NCBI GenBank assembly: GCA_012841565.1
Contig: DUUM01000428.1
Coordinates: forward strand, 62,001-126,000
From: Candidatus Epulonipiscium sp.
GTDB taxonomy: Bacteria > Bacillota_A > Clostridia > Lachnospirales > Cellulosilyticaceae
DNA length: 64,000 bases
Direction of reading: 5' to 3'
This document shows positions 56,935 to 64,000 of the stretch, in pieces (positions within the stretch are counted from its first letter, which is position 1; each line of letters opens with the position of its first letter). The position numbers were made by a program, and so were the translations under genes. A model generated the notes under the pieces. The model saw only the letters and a program-made list of their open reading frames with translations, did no database searches and was not told where the DNA came from.

Positions 56935-58146
56935 CTACAAATCTGTTAAGTAGAACTTATCATGTATAGCTCTCATTGCTTTCTTCATATCTGCTTTATC
57001 AATCAGAACAGAAATCTTAATTTCTGATGTAGAAATCATGCTAATGTTGATGTTTGCATCGTACATGGCCTCAAACATACGGGCAGCAATACCTGTGTTA
57101 GCAACCATACCACCACCAACAACTGATACTTTAGCCACATCGTGGTTGTAGTCTATATCTTTGATTTTCCAACTATCCATGTTCTCTGAAATAATTGCCT
57201 TTACTTCTGGAAAATCTGACTCTGATACTGTAAAACTAATATCTTTGGTTCCATGACGACCAATTGATTGTAATATGATATCTATGTTTATTTTATGTTT
57301 TGCTAACGTTGAGAATATATCAAACGCTCTTCCAGGAGTGTCCTCTACGCCCATAATTGAAACTCTTGCTACGTCATCATCACCTGCTACACCACTAATT
57401 AACATTTTTTCCATTTTACACGCCTCCTTAACAACTGTTCCCTCTTCTTCTGTTATGCTTGAGCGAACAACCATTTTCACTTTATATTTTTTTGCTAATT
57501 CTACTGAACGATTGTGAAGCACCTTTGCACCAAGTGATGCGAGTTCTAGCATATCATCATATGTGATTTCGTCTAGTTTTATTGCACCTTCAACAATTCT
57601 TGGATCTGCTGTATAAATACCGTTTACATCTGTATAAATTTCACATAAATCGGCATCAAGTTTGGTTGCCAAGGATACAGCCGTGGTATCTGAGCCCCCT
57701 CTTCCAAGTGTTGTAATATCATCATAGCGATTCATACCTTGGAAACCAGTAACAATTACAATGTTTTTGCGACCTAGCTCAAGTTTAAGTCTTTCTGTCT
57801 CTATTTTTCTCATTCTTGAATTACCATATGTTGATGTGGTAATCATGCCAGCTTGATGAGCATTAAGAGAGACCGCTGGATACCCCATGTCGATAAGTGT
57901 CATTGCTAAAAGAGCGACTGATTGCTGCTCTCCTGTTGAAAGAAGCATATCCATTTCTCTTTTAGACGGTTTAGCACTAATCTCCGCTGCCTTAGCAATA
58001 AGCTCATCTGTTGTGTCACCTTGAGCAGATAATACAACGACAACTTCGTTGCCTTCATCATACGTCTTTATAATTCTTCTCGCTACATTTCTCAGTTTTT
58101 CTGCATCAGCTACAGAACTTCCACCAAATTTTTGTACAATTAACAT
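56935..58146 (-). CDS. lysC: Aspartate kinase
   Basis: First enzyme of the aspartate pathway to threonine, methionine and lysine. The start at 58146 (MLIVQKFGGSSV) follows GGGAGG; an upstream TTG is inside that site. 403 residues: kinase domain with KFGGSSVAD, TLGRGGSDTTAVSLA near 155 and ADLCEIYTDVNGIYTADPR; then two ACT domains (about 265-403) for feedback control. No lysine riboswitch or T-box lies nearby. Confidence 0.97.
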   Translation of the reverse strand: MLIVQKFGGSSVADAEKLRNVARRIIKTYDEGNEVVVVLSAQGDTTDELIAKAAEISAKPSKREMDMLLSTGEQQSVALLAMTLIDMGYPAVSLNAHQAGMITTSTYGNSRMRKIETERLKLELGRKNIVIVTGFQGMNRYDDITTLGRGGSDTTAVSLATKLDADLCEIYTDVNGIYTADPRIVEGAIKLDEITYDDMLELASLGAKVLHNRSVELAKKYKVKMVVRSSITEEEGTVVKEACKMEKMLISGVAGDDDVARVSIMGVEDTPGRAFDIFSTLAKHKINIDIILQSIGRHGTKDISFTVSESDFPEVKAIISENMDSWKIKDIDYNHDVAKVSVVGGGMVANTGIAARMFEAMYDANINISMISTSEIKISVLIDKADMKKAMRAIHDKFYLTDL

Positions 58147-58164
58147 GCTATTTCCTCCCAATAA

Positions 58165-59382
58165 TTATGGTCTAAACAATTCATCCATTATTGTGTGACC
58201 CTCAAATATATCCTTACCTGTTTGTGCTGCATAAGTTTCTCCATAAGATGCATTAGCGTCTACTAATTGCCCACCTTTTCTATAAATCATATAAGGAACT
58301 GGGTTCATTGTATGGGTTCTAATCCTAAGTGGTGTTGGGTGATCTGGCATCACAAGCAATTTATAATCTTCCCCTGCAGCATCTAATGCTTCCTTAATAG
58401 GAATAATAATCTTCTCATCAATTAGTTCTAATGATTTTATCTTTCCTTCCATGTCTTGTTGGTGCCCACACTCGTCTGGCCCTTCAAGGTGAACATATAC
58501 AAAATCTTTTCCATCTTCTAAAAGCGAGTTTATTGCCGCATCCGCTTTTCCCTTATAATTAGTGTGTACATTACCGGTTACCCCTTCAACATCAATAGAT
58601 TCCAGACCAGCTCCAATAGCTATGCCTTTAATTAAATCTACTGCTGAGATTACGGATCCTTTTACATTATATTTTTCTTCAAAAGAAGCTAGGTTAGGTT
58701 TAGTACCTTCACCCCATAACCAAATGGAGTTAGCAGGATTTAATCCTCTTTTTTTTCGTTCTAAATTCACTGGATGATTATTTAGCAAATCATAACTTTT
58801 TTTCATTATATCCCATATATAATCTGAATTCATACCTTTTGGCTTAAAATTACCAATTGTTTTTCCAAGTATATCATGAGGTGGTGTAAGTTTTACATCG
58901 ACACTTCCATTGTCCCACACAAGTATATGTCTATAACTAATACCTGTATAAAATCTCCTGATTTCATCCCCATATGCCTCTTCAACTGCCTGAATAAGGA
59001 TATCTGACTCCTGAGTGGTAATCTCATCAGAACTATGATCTAAAATCTTTTTATCCTCATAGATTGCTTCCTCTTCTGAAACAGTTACGACATTAACCCT
59101 AAACGTTACATCAGATTCTTTTAAATCGATCCCTACGCTAATTGCTTCTAAAGGACTTCTTCCAAAGTTATACACTCTAGGGTCGTAGCCCATTATTGAT
59201 AAATTAGCTGTATCGCTTCCCGGCAGGCATCCTTCTGGGACTGTAGTAGCCATCCCTATAGTGCTATAAGGTGCCATAGCGTCTATAGTTGGCGTCTTAG
59301 CAAACTCTATAGGGGTTTTCCCGCCTAATTGTTCAATTGGTTCGTCGGCTGCACCATCTATTAGTATGACAACACGTTTCAT
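58165..59382 (-). CDS. Archaeal-type cofactor-independent phosphoglycerate mutase-like protein (COG3635)
   Basis: 405-residue alkaline-phosphatase-fold protein of the ApgM group. The opening VILIDGAADEP and the active-site serine in CLPGSDTANLSIMGYDP near 55 are characteristic, as is VHLEGPDECGHQQDMEGK near 300. Family members interconvert 2- and 3-phosphoglycerate, but many lie in threonine operons and have been proposed as homoserine kinase analogues. Here it sits between hom and lysC, in an operon that also encodes true ThrB, so that proposal fits poorly. Its real substrate in this host is unknown. Confidence 0.9.
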   Translation of the reverse strand: MKRVVILIDGAADEPIEQLGGKTPIEFAKTPTIDAMAPYSTIGMATTVPEGCLPGSDTANLSIMGYDPRVYNFGRSPLEAISVGIDLKESDVTFRVNVVTVSEEEAIYEDKKILDHSSDEITTQESDILIQAVEEAYGDEIRRFYTGISYRHILVWDNGSVDVKLTPPHDILGKTIGNFKPKGMNSDYIWDIMKKSYDLLNNHPVNLERKKRGLNPANSIWLWGEGTKPNLASFEEKYNVKGSVISAVDLIKGIAIGAGLESIDVEGVTGNVHTNYKGKADAAINSLLEDGKDFVYVHLEGPDECGHQQDMEGKIKSLELIDEKIIIPIKEALDAAGEDYKLLVMPDHPTPLRIRTHTMNPVPYMIYRKGGQLVDANASYGETYAAQTGKDIFEGHTIMDELFRP

Positions 59383-59391
59383 CTTAACCCC

Positions 59392-60624
59392 TTACCCTTC
59401 AATATGAATGCTACTGATAACATATGCATTCTCTCTTAGTTTCTCAAATCTTTCTTTATGTGCACCTTCTGTATCTTCTGTTGTAACGAATGCTAGCTCA
59501 TTGGATACCCCATCATATTTAACCCATTTTACATCTGGGAAGAGCTCTTCAACTTTTGCTTTTACTTTGGTTTCCACGCCGTCTTTCTTTTGTACTCTTA
59601 CAAAGTATGAAGCCGGTACATCTTTAGGATCCATCATTTCAACAATTTCCTTGCTCCAATGAGAAATAATATTAATCCCTTTATGTTTAGATGCTTCTAC
59701 TATATCCGCAACCACAGCACTAGCAGTCGGTAATTTACCTGCTCCTCTTCCGTAGAACATAACTTCACCGATCACATTCCCTTTAATGAGGATTGCATTA
59801 AATACATCTTGAACAGGGGCAAGTGGATGTTTCACTGGAATCATCACAGGTGATACTGTGGCAAATATCTCATGGCCTTTCCTCTTACATCTTCCAAGAA
59901 GCTTTATTGTATAGCCCATTTCCTTTGCATATTCCATATCTTCTTTACTGATTCTTGTAATTCCTTCAGTTGGGATTTCCTCGTAATTAACTTGTCTGCC
60001 AAATGCTAAGGAAGATAAAATAGCTATTTTACGACAAGCATCATGACCTTCTACGTCAGCTTCTGGGTTTCTCTCAGCATATCCTAAGTCTTGTGCTTCT
60101 TTTAGCACCTCTTCAAATGGTAGTCCCTCTTGTTCCATTTTGGTTAGAATAAAATTTGTTGTACCATTTAAAATCCCTGTAATTTCATATATCTCATCTG
60201 CTGTTAAAGACTCATTGAGGGGACGTATAATAGGTATTCCACCACCAACACTTGCTTCAAACAAGAAGTTAACACTATTTTCTTTAGCCAGTTGAAGTAG
60301 GCTTGCTCCGTACTTTGCTACCAACTCTTTATTAGAAGTTACAACACTTTTCCCCCTTTTAAGTGACTGTTTTACAAAAGAATATGCAGGCTCAAGTCCG
60401 CCCATTACCTCAACGACAATATCCACATCTTTGTCATTGATAATTTTATTAAAATCATCTGTTAGTAGATGCTCTATAGGCTCGCCTGGAAACATCCTAA
60501 GATCAAGGATGTGTTTTATATTAATCTCGCGTCCCGCACGCTTATCAATGCTTTCTTTGTTTGTATTAATAACTTCAACTACCCCAGATCCTACTGTTCC
60601 GTAACCTAATATTGCTATATTCAT
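59392..60624 (-). CDS. hom: Homoserine dehydrogenase
   Basis: Reduces aspartate semialdehyde to homoserine. 410 residues: Rossmann nucleotide site ILGYGTVGSGVVEV (4-17), catalytic region EASVGGGIPIIRPL near 125, and ILNGTTNFILTKM near 150. The C-terminus (about 340-410) resembles an ACT-type regulatory domain. It is preceded by the ACT-domain gene 11 bp upstream and followed by the ApgM-like gene. Confidence 0.97.
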   Translation of the reverse strand: MNIAILGYGTVGSGVVEVINTNKESIDKRAGREINIKHILDLRMFPGEPIEHLLTDDFNKIINDKDVDIVVEVMGGLEPAYSFVKQSLKRGKSVVTSNKELVAKYGASLLQLAKENSVNFLFEASVGGGIPIIRPLNESLTADEIYEITGILNGTTNFILTKMEQEGLPFEEVLKEAQDLGYAERNPEADVEGHDACRKIAILSSLAFGRQVNYEEIPTEGITRISKEDMEYAKEMGYTIKLLGRCKRKGHEIFATVSPVMIPVKHPLAPVQDVFNAILIKGNVIGEVMFYGRGAGKLPTASAVVADIVEASKHKGINIISHWSKEIVEMMDPKDVPASYFVRVQKKDGVETKVKAKVEELFPDVKWVKYDGVSNELAFVTTEDTEGAHKERFEKLRENAYVISSIHIEG

Positions 60625-60635
60625 TACTTTTCCCC

Positions 60636-61079
60636 CTATTCCTTTGATAAAATATTTATATTTCGAACTGCATCTACTTCATTTAATGTCCCTAGCAGTT
60701 CTTCTAGTTGTATTTTCATTGTTGCTGTTTGCATACAAATATTAATATGTGCAATGCCATGCATTGGAATCATTTGGTTAATTGTGAGTACATTAGCACC
60801 TGCATCCGCAATTAAATTAAGTACATCAGATAGTTTGCCAGCTTGATCTTCAAGTTCTATTAAGATTGTAATTGTTTGTCCATTTGACTTGTCATAAAAC
60901 GGAAATATAGCATCTTTATACTTGTAAAATGAACTACGGCTTATGTTAACTTTAGCTGTTGCCTCTTGGACTGTTTCAACTTTACCCTTTTGTAATAATT
61001 CTTTAGCTGCGACAACATTTAAAAACACTTCCGGTAGAACATCTTTATTTACAATATAATACTGTATTTTCTTTTTCAT
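60636..61079 (-). CDS. ACT-domain protein, UPF0735/PheB-like
   Basis: The start at 61079 (MKKKIQYYIVN) follows AAGGAG; the longer frame would reach the expected transcription start. 147 residues: an N-terminal helix-turn-helix-like region (TVQEATAKVNISRSSFYKYKDAIF) and a C-terminal ACT domain (about 70-147). The family often heads hom-thrB operons in Firmicutes and may sense an amino acid, but its function is unproven. Confidence 0.88.
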   Translation of the reverse strand: MKKKIQYYIVNKDVLPEVFLNVVAAKELLQKGKVETVQEATAKVNISRSSFYKYKDAIFPFYDKSNGQTITILIELEDQAGKLSDVLNLIADAGANVLTINQMIPMHGIAHINICMQTATMKIQLEELLGTLNEVDAVRNINILSKE

Positions 61080-61127
61080 AAATCGCTCCTTGTGCGCCGG
61101 GCATGAACATCTGTTTTTCATATAGAA

Positions 61128-61156
61128 AATATAACATATGTATATGTATAAATCAA
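61128..61156 (-). promoter_or_regulatory. Promoter of the threonine operon
   Basis: TTGATT (61156-61151), 17-bp spacer, TATATT (61133-61128) on the minus strand. The leader is only about 40 bases, too short for a T-box or riboswitch. Confidence 0.65.
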
Positions 61157-61264
61157 CCCATTGGGACTCTAAACTCTTCTATTTTATAAATTATATCAAT
61201 GTGCACAATTCCTATATTCATATGCAATATTTTTGTGCAGTTTTATCTTTTCAAACAAATAAAA

Positions 61265-61302
61265 AAAATGAACTAGTAGGGTGTTCCTACTAGTTCACTA
61301 AG
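61265..61302 (-). terminator. Terminator after cheW
   Basis: AGTGAACTAGTAGG and CCTACTAGTTCATT form the stem on the minus strand, followed by T8. Confidence 0.92.
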
Positions 61303-61304
61303 CC

Positions 61305-61766
61305 TTAAGCTTTAATTATTTTATTCATCGCGTCATAATCTTTATCCGTAACTAATTGATCTATATCTAAAAGAACAATCATACGATTATCGTGTTTCGC
61401 CACGCCCGCAATATATTTATCTTCTGGCCTTGAATGAATAATGGCCGGTGCACTTTGAATATCTTCTTCTGGTATATTTAAAATCTCGGAGACACTATCT
61501 ACAATAAAACCTATGTTCATTTGGGTCGTCTTAAGGACAATTATTTTTGTATGCTCATCAGCCTCACGTTGGTCCATGTGAAAACGGTTCCTTAAATTAT
61601 AAACAGCATGAATGTCACCTCGTAAGTTAACAATACCTTCGATATAACTAGGTGCATCTGGCATCTTACGCACTTCTTGGTGTAGCACAATCTCAACTAC
61701 CTTTATAATATCAATGCCATATTCTTCTTTTCCCAGTTTAAATATTACAATCTGTTGCATGCTCAT
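61305..61766 (-). CDS. cheW: CheW-like chemotaxis coupling protein
   Basis: 153 residues forming a single CheW domain: VIFKLGKEEYGIDIIKVVEIV at the start, YIEGIVNLRGDIHAVYNLRNRF near 42-63 and NIGFIVDSVSEIL near 85. CheW links methyl-accepting receptors to CheA. No other chemotaxis gene is nearby. It follows prfB by 11 bp and ends at a strong terminator, so it is probably carried on the secA-prfB transcript. Confidence 0.93.
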   Translation of the reverse strand: MSMQQIVIFKLGKEEYGIDIIKVVEIVLHQEVRKMPDAPSYIEGIVNLRGDIHAVYNLRNRFHMDQREADEHTKIIVLKTTQMNIGFIVDSVSEILNIPEEDIQSAPAIIHSRPEDKYIAGVAKHDNRMIVLLDIDQLVTDKDYDAMNKIIKA

Positions 61767-61777
61767 TTTATATCCCC

Positions 61778-62891
61778 CTATTCATCCGTTTTATGAATCC
61801 ACGCCAGGTACGCATTCATAAAAATATCTATTGATCCATCCATAACCGCATTAACATTTCCCATCTCCTGATTCGTTCGATGGTCTTTTACTAAGGTATA
61901 TGGATGAAAAACATAGGATCTGACTTGACTTCCCCATCCTATTTCCTTCTTTTCCCCACGGATGCCATCTAATTTTGCCATACGTTCTTCTTCTTCTTTT
62001 TTAAACAACTTTGCCCGTAACATCTGCATTGCATTTTCACGATTTTGTATTTGGGAACGTTCGTTTTGACATTGAACTACAATGCCTGTTGGGATATGCG
62101 TCATTCTTACTGCCGAATCTGTTGTATTGACATGTTGCCCACCTGCACCAGTAGCTCGGTAGGTGTCAATACGGACATCTTCCATTGCTATGTCAACATG
62201 GACATCATCTGTGATTTGTGGAATGACATCACACGATGCAAAGGAAGTGTGCCTACGTCCTGAGGAATCAAAAGGCGACATACGGACAAGTCTGTGTATA
62301 CCCATTTCTGACTTTAGGTATCCATATGCATTATCACCATCGATTTTTACAGTTACAGATTTAACACCCGCTTCATCTCCTGGTAAATAATCTAGTACCT
62401 CTACTTTATATCCTTGATTTTCAGCCCATCTTGTGTACATACGAAGTAACATAGCGGCCCAATCACAAGCCTCTGTCCCACCTGCCCCTGAGTGAATTGA
62501 TAACATAGCATTATTTTGATCATATTCCCCATCTAGCAAAGTACTCACACGCATTTTTTCATAGTTGGTTAAAAACCGTTTACCTTCTAATTTTGCTTCA
62601 CTGGCTATGTCTGCATCATAATCTTCTAATGCCATTTCAACTAGGGTCGTTGTATCTTCGTATTCTTCTGCAAGTTTATAATACTTACCAATCCTATCTT
62701 GCAACACTTTAATTTCTTGTAGAACCTTTTGCGCTGCGTCCATATCATCCCAAAAGTTGGGCGCTGAAGACTCTTTTTCCATTGCAAGAAGTTTTACCTT
62801 TAGCCCTGCAATGTCAAAGAGAGTTCCCCATCTCTTGTAATTTTTGTCCATAAGGCTGTAATTCTGATGCTAATTGCTCAAGCTCTAACAT
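61778..62891 (-). CDS. prfB: Peptide chain release factor 2, with programmed +1 frameshift
   Basis: Releases peptides at UGA and UAA. The true start is ATG at 62891 after AAAGGAG. Twenty-five codons (MLELEQLASELQPYGQ...GNSL) end at CTT TGA (stop at 62816-62814). Skipping one base enters the main frame at GAC ATT GCA GGG. An SD-like GGGG stretch lies six bases before CTT. This is the classic RF2 autoregulatory site. The main frame holds the GGQ loop ([18 protein letters not shown]) and the RF2-type SPF motif (RMSPFDSSGRRHTS). It lies 13 bp after secA. Confidence 0.97.
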
Positions 62892-62904
62892 ACGATCAAC
62901 TCCT

Positions 62905-64000
62905 TTAGTTCTTACCACAGCAGTGTTTATATTTCTTACCACTACCACATATACAAGGTTGATTTCTACCTACCTTTTCTTCTGCACGTTGTACTGGTTT
63001 TTTGGCAACACTATCATCTTGATGATTTGTAGCCGTTGGTTGCACCACATGTTCACGTTTAATTTCTTGATTTTCTGCAATTCTTACATGATACATAGCT
63101 CTTGTAACATCTTGTTTAATAGCGTAACTCATTTCCTCAAACATTTCAAAACCAGCAAATTTATATTCTACTAAAGGATCTCTTTGTCCGTAAGCCGTAA
63201 GTCCAATTCCTTGGCGCATTTGATCCATGTTATCAATATGATCCATCCACTTTTGGTCTATAATCTTAAGGAGTATGACACGTTCAATCTCCCGCATTTG
63301 GGCACCTAGTTCTACTTCTCTATCATTATATAATTTTTCCGCTGCTATATATAATTTCTCTATAATATCATCTGCTGTTAAGTCGTCTTTATCTTCTTTA
63401 GGGAACGTAATACCTTCTAATGGAATGATTGGATATAAGTTCTCCATCATACTCTCTAAATCCCATTCATCTGCATGGTCTAATCCTACTGTGTAAGACT
63501 CTACTGTGCTTGCAATAACGTCTTTTATCATCACTAATATATTTTCTTTAAGGTCTTCATTTTGAAGTGATTTATATCTTTCATCATAAATAACTTCGCG
63601 TTGCTCATTCATAACCCGGTCGTATTCAAGGAGATGCTTACGGGTACCAAAGTTATTGCTCTCAACTTTCTTTTGAGCTCTTTCGATTGCTACTGAAAGA
63701 ATTTTATGTTCAATCGGCTCATCATCTGGCAATCCTAAGGTATCAAACATTTTCAGTGTTGCTTCTGGTGTAAAAAGCCTCATCAAATCATCTTCTAGAG
63801 AAAGGTAAAATCTTGATTCACCTGGATCCCCTTGCCTACCAGCACGCCCACGTAATTGATTATCAATACGTCTTGACTCATGACGCTCTGTACCAACAAT
63901 CTTAAGCCCACCTAGCTCAATGACGCCTTCTTCAAGCTTTATGTCTGTACCACGACCGGCCATATTCGTTGCAATGGTGACACTATTTTTCATCCCTGCA
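62905..64000 (-). CDS. secA: Preprotein translocase ATPase SecA, C-terminal part
   Basis: The open frame continues past the window edge; about 365 C-terminal residues are present. [15 protein letters not shown] and [25 protein letters not shown] belong to the second nucleotide-binding fold. The helical scaffold and wing domains follow. The last 22 residues form the zinc-binding SEC-C tail, [19 protein letters not shown]. SecA drives protein export through SecYEG. The order secA-prfB is common in Firmicutes. Confidence 0.98.
   Translation of the reverse strand, partial: AGMKNSVTIATNMAGRGTDIKLEEGVIELGGLKIVGTERHESRRIDNQLRGRAGRQGDPGESRFYLSLEDDLMRLFTPEATLKMFDTLGLPDDEPIEHKILSVAIERAQKKVESNNFGTRKHLLEYDRVMNEQREVIYDERYKSLQNEDLKENILVMIKDVIASTVESYTVGLDHADEWDLESMMENLYPIIPLEGITFPKEDKDDLTADDIIEKLYIAAEKLYNDREVELGAQMREIERVILLKIIDQKWMDHIDNMDQMRQGIGLTAYGQRDPLVEYKFAGFEMFEEMSYAIKQDVTRAMYHVRIAENQEIKREHVVQPTATNHQDDSVAKKPVQRAEEKVGRNQPCICGSGKKYKHCCGKN

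Noticed and set aside
61079..61156. Threonine or isoleucine attenuator before the threonine operon
   Set aside because: The leader is about 40 bases with no terminator stem, leader peptide or T-box sequence.

Overview
The window reads as chromosome of a low-GC Gram-positive anaerobe of the class Clostridia, most like Lachnospirales/Cellulosilyticum relatives. The evidence is AT-rich sequence with AGGAGG-type ribosome binding sites, a Spo0E-like sporulation phosphatase, rubrerythrin, AddAB instead of RecBCD, HprK, an FMN riboswitch on a RibU-type transporter, and clostridial families of unknown function (DUF5693-like, DUF5721-like, YcxB-like). The species is an inference. Nearly all genes lie on the minus strand. 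The plus-strand exceptions are truA with its neighbour, htpG, one tRNA, one exported protein and rubrerythrin. I see no prophage, insertion sequence or CRISPR array.

Layout. 1-2.7 kb: galT with a LacI-type regulator. 2.8-4 kb: a lone trpB with a terminator-like hairpin in its leader. 4.1-7.5 kb: truA, a small unknown gene and htpG, the last behind a consensus promoter and a CIRCE-like operator. 7.5-15.1 kb: an envelope region with an exported stalk-domain protein, a DUF5693-like membrane protein, and an ATP-grasp/PHP/polysaccharide-deacetylase operon. 15.4-17.7 kb: a TraB/GumN-like exported protein and a scar holding the C-terminal fragment of a transaldolase that ends at a perfect 30-bp palindrome. 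17.8-25 kb: addA and addB. 25-30.4 kb: tRNA-Ala, an NlpC/P60 enzyme, a TIM-barrel protein, a YcxB-like protein, a TlpA/CcdA redox pair and a Spo0E-like protein. 30.4-39.6 kb: hprK and the nucleotide excision genes uvrC, uvrA and uvrB. 39.7-41.2 kb: a ZIP transporter with two PII-like proteins. 41.3-46 kb: prfA, prmC, yqhQ, rpmE and rho. 46-51.9 kb: a PAS-GGDEF-EAL protein, a Lon-like protease and rimI-tsaB-tsaE. 52-55.9 kb: rubrerythrin, ribU with FMN riboswitch, and tex. 56-61.1 kb: a threonine operon (ACT protein, hom, a phosphoglycerate-mutase-like protein, lysC, thrB). 61.3-64 kb: cheW, prfB with its programmed frameshift, and the 3' part of secA.

Most of the window is housekeeping: translation termination, t6A tRNA modification, excision repair, double-strand break repair and amino acid synthesis. 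The less ordinary parts are the PII-like pair beside a metal transporter, the ATP-grasp/PHP/deacetylase operon, a dispersed palindromic repeat with core GGGACGGTTAACAAGT (two copies supply the apparent -35 of a promoter), the palindrome-capped gene fragment, and the trpB leader hairpin. I did not find a clearly new defence or mobile system.
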